NCBI GenBank assembly: GCA_021840785.1
Contig: JAKBXD010000039.1
Span: 1-13,121 of the forward strand
Reading direction: 5' to 3'
DNA from: Pseudomonadota bacterium
GTDB taxonomy: Bacteria > Pseudomonadota > Gammaproteobacteria > Acidithiobacillales > Acidithiobacillaceae
DNA length: 13,121 nucleotides
Shown here piece by piece: positions 1 to 7,015 of the stretch (position 1 is its first letter; each line of letters opens with the position of its first letter). The position numbers and the translations under genes are program-made. Below the pieces are notes generated by a model. That model was given only the letters and a program-made list of their open reading frames with translations, searched no databases and was not told the DNA's origin.

Positions 1-1123
1 GCGCTGCTATCCCCGCGCCCAGCGACCAGAGGGTCGAAATGGGGTTGAAGAACATCCCCCCCGTCATGGCCGCCTTACCGATGTCCGCCGTGATATTAAA
101 CTGCGGATAGAGATCGGCGGTGGCCACATCCGCCTGCGCCGCTGCCACCTTCAACTCCGCCATTGCCGCCTGAATATCCGGACGCTGCTCGGCCAAAGCC
201 GAAGGCAGGGTGGTGGGCAGGCTGGCCGGCAATTGCAGGCTGGCGAGTGTCGGCATAGACAGGTCTGCATCGGGAGACTGGCCCAGCAAGGCCGCCAGGC
301 CATGGCGCGCCGCCGCCACATCCGCCTGCAAGGGGGCAATGCGCGCCTGCGCCGCCGCGGTGATGGCCTCCTGTTGATCCACACTTTGCAGGTTCTGATA
401 ACCCAACTGATACTCCTGCTGCAGCAGGTGCAGCAGATGGGCATCGGCAGCGGCAATCTGTTGTGCGGCATTGAGCTGCGCCTGCGCCGCCGCACCGCTG
501 ATCACCGCCCGGCTCACCGCCGCCGCCAAAAAAACTTCACTCTGATGTAGACTGGCGCGGCTGACCGCCGCCTGGGCCTTGGCGGCGTGGACCAGATCGG
601 CCTGCCGACCAAATACATCGGGGCTGTAGTGGACGTCGACGGTGCCTAGCAGCAGGCTGTAGAGATTACCGGGAATGCGGTAGCTCGCCCCGCCGTTCGC
701 GCCGGTCCGTTGTGCCCGCCCGCGACTGATTCCGGCACCGGCACCCACGCTGGGCAGTAGTCCGCCCTGGGCCACCGCGATCAAGGACTGCTCGCGCGCC
801 AGGGCCGCTTGCGCCGCCTGTACATCCGGGTTGGCCTGCATGGCCTGGCGGATATAGTCATTCAACGGCGTCGAACGGAAGAGCGACCACCAGGCCTGTG
901 CCTCTTGCGTGGTCCACTGGACCCGCTGCTGAGCACTGTGCAGATTGATGGGATGGGCGTTATAGGTCTTGGGCGCCGGGACGGCCGGTGTGCTGAGATG
1001 CGGGCCGACAGCGCAGCCAGCCGCAGCGACAACCCCGAGCAGGACACCCAGTCGGGCCATACCCGGAGCCGAACGCCCCGCTTTCTGCCGCACCTGGCCG
1101 TGCAGATACCTCGCGCTTTTCAT
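1..1123 (-). CDS. Outer-membrane efflux lipoprotein, NodT/TolC (OMF) family, C-terminus beyond window
   Basis: This is the outer-membrane exit duct of a tripartite (RND- or MFS-type) efflux pump. The reading frame is open from the ATG at 1123 to the left edge, giving about 374 codons; the family is normally about 450-500 residues, so the C-terminus is missing. The N-terminus has a hydrophobic stretch (GVLLGVVAAAGC) ending in a lipobox-like Cys37 followed by AVGP, typical of NodT lipoproteins. Further on are the family features WWSLF, Ala/Gln-rich alpha-barrel helices, EQRPDIQAA and the ATADLYPQFNIT motif just before the edge. The start is supported by GAGGG six bases upstream; an internal ATG at 1060 (residue 22) would also keep a signal peptide. 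The pump partners are not visible and probably lie left of the window. It is divergent from an OmpR/EnvZ-like pair, which suggests control by that system (inference). The substrate cannot be deduced. Confidence 0.93.
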   Translation of the reverse strand, partial: MKSARYLHGQVRQKAGRSAPGMARLGVLLGVVAAAGCAVGPHLSTPAVPAPKTYNAHPINLHSAQQRVQWTTQEAQAWWSLFRSTPLNDYIRQAMQANPDVQAAQAALAREQSLIAVAQGGLLPSVGAGAGISRGRAQRTGANGGASYRIPGNLYSLLLGTVDVHYSPDVFGRQADLVHAAKAQAAVSRASLHQSEVFLAAAVSRAVISGAAAQAQLNAAQQIAAADAHLLHLLQQEYQLGYQNLQSVDQQEAITAAAQARIAPLQADVAAARHGLAALLGQSPDADLSMPTLASLQLPASLPTTLPSALAEQRPDIQAAMAELKVAAAQADVATADLYPQFNITADIGKAAMTGGMFFNPISTLWSLGAGIAA

Positions 1124-1348
1124 GTAAAACCCTCACTCAGTTGATATACGGGAATAAGCGGCGCTATCCGCAAGCATCGAGAGAGCAACTCCCCGCGCAG
1201 CCGTCGCAACAGAGAAAAATGGTAGCGGGAATGCCTGTAACAATCTTTGCTGCAGGCCTGTTAAAACGTAACAGACTGTCACTTTGGCGGCGGTCGGGAG
1301 GCTTTGTTACATTTGACCGTGGCCCACGAGAGAACAAGGGATTACCAT
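1124..1348. promoter_or_regulatory. Divergent regulatory region with OmpR-like GTTACA/TGTAAC sites
   Basis: This 225-base region separates the efflux gene from the two-component operon. Seen in the sequence: TGTAACA at 1236-1242, an inverted repeat CTGTTA-N5-TAACAG at 1258-1274, and TTTGTTACATTTG at 1303-1315. The GTTACA core resembles known enterobacterial OmpR sites, and the neighbouring regulator is OmpR-like, so these are candidate operators for autoregulation and efflux control (inference). I could not fix clear -35/-10 elements for either direction. Confidence 0.5.
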
Positions 1349-2059
1349 GTGCACATGGATATCCAAAAACAGATTTTGGTGGTGGATGATGACCTGCGCC
1401 TGCGCAGTTTGGTGGAGTCGCACCTGCAGGGCTTTGGTTTTGCCGTAAGGGGCATCAGTGATGGGCGCCAGATCGAAACCCTGCTCGCCGAAACCACCAT
1501 TGATCTGATCGTTCTCGATCTGGGGCTGCCCCATGAAGACGGCCTGCAAATCTGCCGGCGACTGCGCCAGCATCATGATGTTCCTATCCTCATGCTCACC
1601 GCGCGCGGCGATGAAATAGACCGTATCCTGGGCTTGGAGATGGGCGCCGACGACTATCTCGCCAAGCCTTTTCACCCTCGCGAACTGGTGGCCCGCATCC
1701 AGGCAATCCTGCGCCGCGCCCGCGCCGCCGTCCCTCGCCCCGAAGCGGTAACAGCCCCCTTCCAATGCGGCCGATTCACCGTGGATATGGGCCGGCAGGA
1801 GATTCAACTGGGCGGGCAAAGCTTGTCCCTCACCAGTGCCGAGTTCCAGACCCTGGCGACACTCATTCAGCATGAGGGCCAGCCCCTGACCCGCGAAAAG
1901 CTCATGTGGCTGACCCGTGGCCGACAACTGGAAAGTGATGATCGCAGTATCGACATGCAGATTTCCCGCTTGCGCCGTCTGCTTGACAGCTCCCCCGGCC
2001 GGCCCCGGCATATCCGCACGGTCTGGGGTCATGGCTACCTGTTCGTCGCGGAGCCTTGA
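1349..2059 (+). CDS. OmpR/PhoB-family DNA-binding response regulator
   Basis: A transcription factor phosphorylated by the histidine kinase encoded immediately downstream. From the GTG at 1349 it has 236 residues. The receiver domain covers about residues 8-120: acidic pair in ILVVDDD (Asp14/Asp15), phospho-acceptor Asp57 in IVLDLGLP, Thr84 in LMLTARG and Lys106 in DYLAKPFHPREL. The winged-helix DNA-binding domain covers about 140-235 and ends with RTVWGHGYLFV. Overall it is closest in style to OmpR (GADDY.KPF.PRELVARI). Start choice: AAGGG at 1336-1340 lies eight bases before the GTG at 1349; the ATG at 1355 is the alternative (spacing 14), and a TTG at 1304 is less likely. Its stop overlaps the kinase ATG by one base (TGATG), a sign of translational coupling. 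Probable targets are the divergent efflux gene and its own promoter (inference). Confidence 0.93.
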   Translation: MHMDIQKQILVVDDDLRLRSLVESHLQGFGFAVRGISDGRQIETLLAETTIDLIVLDLGLPHEDGLQICRRLRQHHDVPILMLTARGDEIDRILGLEMGADDYLAKPFHPRELVARIQAILRRARAAVPRPEAVTAPFQCGRFTVDMGRQEIQLGGQSLSLTSAEFQTLATLIQHEGQPLTREKLMWLTRGRQLESDDRSIDMQISRLRRLLDSSPGRPRHIRTVWGHGYLFVAEP

Positions 2060-3336
2060 TGCATGTGCGGAGTTTCTGGCCGCGCAGCACATTGGGGCGG
2101 ACCGTGCTCCTGCTGGCAGTTCTGTTGCTGGGAACCCAAGGCGCCGTCTATGTCCTGTTTCATCAATATGTGCTGAATCCTGCCGCCGAACGCTTCGCGG
2201 AATTTCTCTGGCAGACGGATCACGCCCTGATTGCCGCTGGTGCCGAACGCTCATCCGCTGGTGGTCTGCAATGGCGACCCGCCCACGACCTGCCCGGCAT
2301 TCCCGCCAACAAGTATTTTTTGCGCCAGAGCGCTGGTTATCTGGCGCGGATGTCTCCGGGGGCCGCATTGCGGATTGGTCCCAGTGATACGGATGCCACT
2401 TGGCTGTGGATTCGCGGTGGCCGCCATGAACCCTGGCTGGGCATGCGCGCGTCGCCCATGAATTTCGGCGGGCAAGGCTTCATGTTTATGCGCCTCGGCG
2501 TCATCGCCCTGTGTACATTGCTCGGCGCCTGGCTCATCGTTCGCCAGATCAACCGCCCCCTGGCCCGGCTGGCAGTGGAGGCGCAGCGCATTGGCCGGGG
2601 CGACATGCCGGAATCCCTCAAGCCTATTGGCGGGCCTCTGGAGGTGCGTCATCTGGAGCAGGCCATTACCAGTATGGCTAACGATCTGCACCGCCTGCAC
2701 GAAGAACGCACCCTGCTACTCACCGGCATTTCTCACGAATTGCGTACCCCACTGTCGCGCATGTTGCTGACCCTGCATCTTCAGGATCACGATCTGTTGG
2801 CCGAGAAAGCGTCCATGCTGGTGGATGTCAGCGAAATGGACGAGACTATCGACAAGTTTCTGACCCTGGTGCGCAGTGGAGACCAGGAAAAAATCACCCA
2901 GGTGGAGGTGCGCGAGTGGGTGGCCGAAATGGCCGCGACGGCCCAGGAACGTTACGGCCTGGAGGTACAGCTAGTGCATTCTGCCGGGGATGCCGCCTTA
3001 CCACCCCTGCACTGCCGTCCTCTGGCGCTGGAACGAGTATTCCGCAATCTTTTTGACAACACCCGGCGTTACGGTGGCGGACGCTTGGATATGCGGATCA
3101 TCCGCCATCCGGCCCGTACCGAAATCTGTCTGCGCGACTATGGCCCCGGCGTGCCCGAACGGGATATCGGGCCGATGAACGGTGGTACCTTGCCGCGCCA
3201 GTCTGGGCATGGTTCCGGCATTGGCCTGCGGATTTGCCAGCGCATCATGGCGTTGCATAGCGGCATCCTCCGCTTCGCCAATGCCGAAACGGGTGGCTTG
3301 ATCGCGCACTTGTCATTTCCTGACAAAGAGGACTAA
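2059..3336 (+). CDS. EnvZ-like sensor histidine kinase
   Basis: Inner-membrane sensor that autophosphorylates and passes phosphate to the response regulator just upstream. It has 425 residues from the ATG at 2059, which shares one base with the upstream stop. Order: TM1 about residues 12-34, periplasmic region about 35-144, TM2 about 147-162, HAMP about 163-215, HisKA with the H-box GISHELRTPLSR (His226), then the HATPase domain with N-box RVFRNLFDNTRRYG (about 327-340), G1 box DYGPGVP (about 360-366) and G2 box GHGSGIGL (about 383-390). The layout and H-box resemble EnvZ. Oddity: the stretch between the G1 and G2 boxes is short and lacks the usual F-box phenylalanines (see findings). The signal sensed is unknown. 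A spurious in-frame TTG lies one codon upstream. Confidence 0.93.
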   Translation: MHVRSFWPRSTLGRTVLLLAVLLLGTQGAVYVLFHQYVLNPAAERFAEFLWQTDHALIAAGAERSSAGGLQWRPAHDLPGIPANKYFLRQSAGYLARMSPGAALRIGPSDTDATWLWIRGGRHEPWLGMRASPMNFGGQGFMFMRLGVIALCTLLGAWLIVRQINRPLARLAVEAQRIGRGDMPESLKPIGGPLEVRHLEQAITSMANDLHRLHEERTLLLTGISHELRTPLSRMLLTLHLQDHDLLAEKASMLVDVSEMDETIDKFLTLVRSGDQEKITQVEVREWVAEMAATAQERYGLEVQLVHSAGDAALPPLHCRPLALERVFRNLFDNTRRYGGGRLDMRIIRHPARTEICLRDYGPGVPERDIGPMNGGTLPRQSGHGSGIGLRICQRIMALHSGILRFANAETGGLIAHLSFPDKED

Positions 3337-3377
3337 CAGCAGAGGGCGTTTGGCGGTACTTTCGGACAAGGAGGTAC

Positions 3378-3417
3378 TTGACAAAGGGCAAGCAAACAGG
3401 AATCATTCTCGTTTGAG
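3378..3417 (+). promoter_or_regulatory. Sigma-70 promoter with overlapping Fur-box-like sequence upstream of the Nramp gene
   Basis: TTGACA at 3378-3383 is a perfect -35 hexamer; 17 bases later AATCAT (3401-3406) matches TATAAT at four of six positions. The sequence AATCATTCTCGTTTG (3401-3415) is very close to the classical Fur-box half AATCATTCTCATTT, and the 15-mer 3397-3411 matches the 7-1-7 Fur model at 8 of 14 positions. A Fur site over the -10 would give iron-dependent repression of the downstream metal transporter (inference). Confidence 0.5.
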
Positions 3418-3432
3418 TAAAATATAAAACGG

Positions 3433-4707
3433 ATGCTCCCCATGTCGTCAACACGCGCCTTCAATAAAATTGACACACCCACCCATCGTTCTCGCTGGGA
3501 AATTTTCCTGGTGGTGCTGGGACCGGGGTTGGTGGTGATGCTCGCCGATACCGATGTCGGCAGTATCATCACCGCGGCGCAGAGTGGTGCGCAGTGGGGC
3601 TTCAAGCTGCTGCTCCTGCAATTCATCCTCATGCCTATCCTCTATATCGTGCAGGAACTGACGGTACGTCTGGGTATTTTTACCCGTAAAGGCCACGGCG
3701 AACTGATCAGCGAAACTTTCGGAAAGGGCTGGGCTTATCTCTCCGTCGCCGGTCTCAGTGTCGCCACCACCGGCGCCCTGTTGACGGAGTTTTCCGGGGT
3801 GGCCGGCGTCAGCAATCTCTATGGCTTGCCGCGCTCTGTCGGGGTTGCCCTGGCGGCGGTCACTCTGTTGACCATCGTCTGGACCGGCTCCTATCGGCGG
3901 GTGGAGCGCATCGCCCTGATCATGGGTCTCTTTGAACTGGTCTTTTTTGGTATCGCCTGGGCCAGCCATCCGAGCATCCATGAAATGCTGAATGGCCTGC
4001 TGCACGCGCCCATCACCAATGATGACTATATGATGCTGGTCGCCGCCAATATCGGCGCTGTCATTATGCCATGGATGGTGTTCTATCAGCAGTCAGCCGT
4101 CGCCGATAAGGGGCTGCACCCCGAGCATTATCGCCACGCCCGCTGGGATACCGCCGTTGGCGCCATCATTACGCAGGCAGTCATGGCGGCGGTGCTGATC
4201 GCGACGGCCGCCACCATTGGCCGGTTGAACCCCAACGCACCCCTCAATACGGTGCACCAGCTTTCGGAAGCCATTATTCCTTACCTCGGTGACACCTGGG
4301 GACGCATTGTGTTTTCTCTGGGCATCCTTGGGGCGGGCATGGTGGCCGCGATTGTCGCTTCCCTTGCCGGGGCCTGGGGCTGGGGGGAAGTCACCGGTTT
4401 TCGCCACTCGCTGGAGCATCATCCCAAGGATGCGCCCTGGTTTTACGGGATTTACACCGCCATCATCGTGGCTGGCGCCGCTGCGGTGATCACTATCCCC
4501 GATCTCGTCAGCCTCGACATCGGCGTGGAGGTGATGAATGCGCTGCTTCTGCCTATGGTGCTGGGCTTCCTGGTCGCCTTGTCCATCAAGGCGCTGCCCG
4601 CCGAACACCGCTTGCGCGGCCCGTATCTCTGGCTGGTACTGTTTGTGGTGATTCTGGCGGGCGGGTTGGGGGTTTATGGAGGGTTGACCAGCCTTCCAGG
4701 TTTGTGA
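3433..4707 (+). CDS. Nramp (SLC11)-family divalent metal transporter with non-canonical metal-site motifs
   Basis: Polytopic inner-membrane protein of 424 residues with about 11 hydrophobic segments, the right size for proton-coupled Nramp transporters. TM1 contains GPGLVVMLADTDVGS (residues 30-44): the family GPG and the metal-binding Asp (Asp41) are kept, but the canonical DPGN reads DVGS. TM6 contains GAVIMPWMVFYQQS (208-221): the Ala-x-x-Met metal-site pair (Ala209, Met212) is kept while the usual MPH.. reads MPWM. The retained Met favours a transition metal such as Mn or Fe (family knowledge), but selectivity is uncertain. The start is uncertain: ATG 3433 has no clear ribosome site, while ATG 3442 has only a GGA at suitable spacing. 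The Fur-like site upstream points to iron-linked regulation. It stands alone between the two-component pair and pspA. Confidence 0.9.
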   Translation: MLPMSSTRAFNKIDTPTHRSRWEIFLVVLGPGLVVMLADTDVGSIITAAQSGAQWGFKLLLLQFILMPILYIVQELTVRLGIFTRKGHGELISETFGKGWAYLSVAGLSVATTGALLTEFSGVAGVSNLYGLPRSVGVALAAVTLLTIVWTGSYRRVERIALIMGLFELVFFGIAWASHPSIHEMLNGLLHAPITNDDYMMLVAANIGAVIMPWMVFYQQSAVADKGLHPEHYRHARWDTAVGAIITQAVMAAVLIATAATIGRLNPNAPLNTVHQLSEAIIPYLGDTWGRIVFSLGILGAGMVAAIVASLAGAWGWGEVTGFRHSLEHHPKDAPWFYGIYTAIIVAGAAAVITIPDLVSLDIGVEVMNALLLPMVLGFLVALSIKALPAEHRLRGPYLWLVLFVVILAGGLGVYGGLTSLPGL

Positions 4708-4733
4708 GCGTCGAGAGGAAAGCATACAAAAGG

Positions 4734-4761
4734 TTGCGGAGATGTCGGGCTGTGCTATATC
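4734..4761 (+). promoter_or_regulatory. Candidate sigma-70 promoter for the pspA-like gene
   Basis: TTGCGG (4734-4739), a 16-base spacer and TATATC (4756-4761), the latter preceded by TG one base away (extended -10). It is about 50 bases before the pspA-like ATG. The match is moderate. No sigma-54 promoter of the E. coli psp type was seen here. Confidence 0.35.
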
Positions 4762-4810
4762 TAAGCACACGGTTCTGCACCATGACCACTGCGCCCTACA
4801 GGAGCCCCGC

Positions 4811-5521
4811 ATGTCCATTTTCAAGCACGCCGCAGATATTCTGGAAGCGAAGGTCAACAGACTACTCAGTCGGGCCGAAGAGCCCGCCGAAACCCTGGAC
4901 CTCTCCTATGAAAAGATGCTGACCAGCCTGCAAGAGGGCAAGCGCCATCTTGCCGATGTGGTCACGGAGCAGATATCCCTGGAGAACCAGATCGCGCAGG
5001 CACAGAAGCAGGCCGCCAAGGCGGAAGACAATGCCCGCATGGCCCTCAACGCCAACCGCGAAGACCTGGCGCGCAGTGCGCTGGCGGAAAAGCAGGCCGA
5101 AGCGCAAAAAATTGCCGCCCTGCAGGAAGCCCACGACACCGTCGCCGCGCAGGCCCGGAAGCTCATGGATTATGAACACGCCCTCCAGGATCGCATCGAA
5201 CAGTTCCACACCCAGAAAGAGGTCATGAAAAGCCAGATGGCGGCGGCGCAGGCCCAGGTGAAAGTGACCGAATCCCTGACCGGCCTGGGTCATGGCCTGG
5301 ATGACGCCGGTGATGCGCTACGCCGGGCGCAGGATCGCACCGCGCAGGAGCAGGCCAAGGCTCAGGCCATGGATGGCCTGCTGGAGTCGGGTGTCATCAA
5401 CGATCCTCTCGACCATCGCACCCAGACGGAGCGGGAAATGGACAAGCTCCGCGTCACCAGCGGTGTCGATGACGACCTCGCTCGGTTGAAGGCGGAGATG
5501 ACCGCCAGGCAGGACGGATGA
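4811..5521 (+). CDS. pspA: PspA/IM30 (phage shock protein A) family protein
   Basis: Peripheral inner-membrane protein of the bacterial ESCRT-III-like family that binds damaged membrane and helps keep the proton gradient. It has 236 residues, close to the usual ~220-230. The N-terminal amphipathic segment MSIFKHAADILEAKVNRLL (1-19) followed by SRAEEP matches the PspA start; the rest to about residue 190 is a long coiled coil rich in Ala, Gln, Glu and Lys with the LSYEKM and ..QIAQAQKQA helices. The ATG at 4811 is chosen because AGGAG precedes it at seven bases; an upstream in-frame ATG at 4742 would add a non-PspA-like tail. The stop is one base before the next start codon, so it is the first gene of a small cluster with a YbjQ-like remnant and a DUF4124 protein. 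Membrane stress is a natural role in an acidophile (inference). Confidence 0.9.
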   Translation: MSIFKHAADILEAKVNRLLSRAEEPAETLDLSYEKMLTSLQEGKRHLADVVTEQISLENQIAQAQKQAAKAEDNARMALNANREDLARSALAEKQAEAQKIAALQEAHDTVAAQARKLMDYEHALQDRIEQFHTQKEVMKSQMAAAQAQVKVTESLTGLGHGLDDAGDALRRAQDRTAQEQAKAQAMDGLLESGVINDPLDHRTQTEREMDKLRVTSGVDDDLARLKAEMTARQDG

Positions 5522-5522
5522 G

Positions 5523-5763
5523 ATGCCCGAACCCGGCAATGTCCTTATTCTGACCATCGATGACTGCCCCGGCTACCGGATTGTGCGGGTATATGATCGC
5601 CCAAACGCGGAATGATGCGATGCTGCACCTGGCTGAACATGCCCGGTCCCTCGGCGCCAACGCGGTGCTGGGCATGCGTTTTGATTCCGGTGAATTTGAC
5701 TCGGGGCAAGGGCAGGCAATGAATGAGATTACCGCGTACGGGACGGCGGTTGTCGTGGAGTGA
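5523..5763 (+). pseudogene. YbjQ/UPF0145-like protein gene broken by internal deletion and frameshift
   Basis: Two pieces of one family lie in different frames. The first, ATG 5523 to TGA 5613-5615 (30 codons), begins NVLILTIDDCPGYRIVRVY, like the YbjQ N-terminus (family pattern TT..IPGY.IV.V.G). The second, read from about 5590 in another frame to TGA 5761-5763, contains RNDAMLHLAEHARSLGANAV and ends ITAYGTAVVVE, matching the YbjQ C-terminal half (ARxLGANAVVG...GTAVVVE). The family's middle part, about 30 residues including the conserved RDIxGG region, is absent; the two parts meet around 5587-5600. This fits a deletion whose length is not a multiple of three. A 67-residue protein from ATG 5560 could still be made. 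YbjQ function is not well established. It sits one base after pspA and abuts the DUF4124 gene. Confidence 0.65.
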
Positions 5764-5765
5764 TG

Positions 5766-6335
5766 ATGAGCGGGAAAGGGGATGACAGCAGGTGTATGCC
5801 GGGCTTTGGGAGCGTGGGGATGATTTTGTTGGGACGCGCCCTGCTGATCTCCACTGCAGTTGCCTGGGGCATCCTGGGAACCCCGCTGACGTTCGGGGAT
5901 ACGATTTACCGATGGGTTTCGCCGAACGGGGTGGTGAGCTACGGGAACCAGCCGCCCCGCGGTGCACGGAAGATTCAGACCATTCCCCCGGCGCCACCGC
6001 CGACGGCAAGCACCCGGACGAATCCGGGACCGACCGCAGCAGAGGGAGCCCCGTCAAATGCATCCAAAGCGCAGACGGCCATTGCCCGGCTTAATCTACT
6101 GGCTGCCCTTAACAACTATCGGAACAGCCTGCAGACCGCGCGGACCCCGCCGCGGAATATCTACACGCCTGGTTTTATCGGACCTTATTTTCCTTATGGC
6201 GCATCCCGATTTCGGGAAAGGCACCCGCAGCATTACCGTCGACCGGCGATTCTTCCATCACGCCAACCGTCCATGGTGCTGCTCCCACCCCCGGCGCCCA
6301 ATTCCGCCTACTCCTCGCCGGCGCTTATACCGTAA
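5766..6335 (+). CDS. Secreted or membrane-anchored DUF4124-domain protein
   Basis: Hypothetical envelope protein of 189 residues. A hydrophobic N-terminal segment (about residues 19-39, MILLGRALLISTAVAWGILG) acts as signal peptide or anchor. It is followed by TIYRWVSPNGVVSYGNQPP (about 46-64), which is the DUF4124 signature (YRW.d.nG..hysdqPP). The rest is low-complexity and rich in Pro, Ala, Arg and Tyr. Start: ATG 5766 has GGAG five bases upstream; GTG 5760, ATG 5763 and ATG 5796 are alternatives, the last giving a cleaner signal peptide. The gene overlaps or abuts the end of the broken YbjQ-like gene, so it is probably co-transcribed with pspA. Its 3' end overlaps a small minus-strand gene by 28 bases. 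Molecular function is unknown. Confidence 0.75.
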   Translation: MSGKGDDSRCMPGFGSVGMILLGRALLISTAVAWGILGTPLTFGDTIYRWVSPNGVVSYGNQPPRGARKIQTIPPAPPPTASTRTNPGPTAAEGAPSNASKAQTAIARLNLLAALNNYRNSLQTARTPPRNIYTPGFIGPYFPYGASRFRERHPQHYRRPAILPSRQPSMVLLPPPAPNSAYSSPALIP

Positions 6336-6550
6336 TTCAGGCGGATACTCGCACCATTATTATTCAGAATATTATTGCCATGTTTCCATAAAAAATAGAT
6401 CACAATGACTCCCAAAGGAATCAGCAGGCTGATAATAAAAGAAACGAAGAAGGTGATCATTTTTAAGCGCCTCCCCCAACCGGTGCGGGCGGTAGTTATA
6501 GCAAGAATAACGTTCTTTATTTCTTTTCCATCAGGATTTTCTATACCCAT
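6308..6550 (-). CDS. Small single-pass membrane protein, hypothetical
   Basis: I do not recognise a family. The 80-residue product has a polar N-terminus (MGIENPDGKEIKN), a basic stretch RTGWGRRLK (22-30) and one strong hydrophobic helix, about residues 32-54, followed by WKHGNN and a polar tail. The ATG at 6550 is chosen because AGGGAG lies six bases upstream, a strong ribosome site; the frame is open further upstream but without such support. It overlaps the 3' end of the DUF4124 gene in convergent orientation. Its composition is AT-richer than the neighbours on its left. The strong ribosome site and clean helix are the reasons for calling it. Confidence 0.5.
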   Translation of the reverse strand: MGIENPDGKEIKNVILAITTARTGWGRRLKMITFFVSFIISLLIPLGVIVIYFLWKHGNNILNNNGASIRLNYGISAGEE

Positions 6551-7015
6551 TATAAGCTCCCTATCATTAAAATGCGGGTTGTATTCACTGTAGTAATAGC
6601 ACGTTACAGGAACTGCAATAAGCGCTCTCCGCCAGCGAGTAAGCATAATCTTTTGCCAGAATCGAAGAAATCCCTAGCGGAAGGGATGTGGCGCTGGTTT
6701 TTCCGACACGGGTATAAGCTTAGCAGGCAATTTTGCCTTCATCAATGGCCAAGTTCGCTAAGTCCAATTAGAAACTGGGGGCCCATCACTTCTTGGTCAG
6801 TGTCCCGATGGCTTCTTACCTTTCATCCCCGCATCGTCGGCGTGACAATCTAAAAATTCAGAAGATAACCGGCTATGGTAACGGTTGGTTTTTAGGCCCG
6901 GTAATGGAACTCATCTTGCCGACTGATAAAAAAAGGTTCAGACTTAAACCGTCGCTGTCGCAATGTGCTTTTGGGTCCTGCTTGCGCCAGCCTACCGGGG
7001 CCAGGGACTGAATCT
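6551..7015. other. Stretch of about 465 bases with no assignable gene
   Basis: I see no convincing coding region. A plus-strand frame at 6572-6853 and another at 6793-7011 exist but have no recognisable motif or good ribosome site, and minus-strand frames are interrupted by stops. A weak hairpin AACCG-N10-CGGTT followed by GGTTTTT lies near 6869-6894. It must contain the promoters of the small minus-strand gene and of psiE. It may be decayed DNA. Confidence 0.4.

Noticed and set aside
1307..2368. Long open frame on the minus strand (353 codons)
   Set aside because: It is antisense to the well-supported response regulator and kinase, has no recognisable domain, and arises from GC-rich codon bias.
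4093..4857. Open frame on the minus strand (254 codons)
   Set aside because: Antisense to the Nramp gene; composition is His/Arg/Gln-rich nonsense with no motif.
6572..6853. Plus-strand open frame of 93 codons
   Set aside because: No ribosome site, no motif, and partly overlaps the upstream side of the small minus-strand gene; considered as a transposase remnant but no transposase signature was seen.
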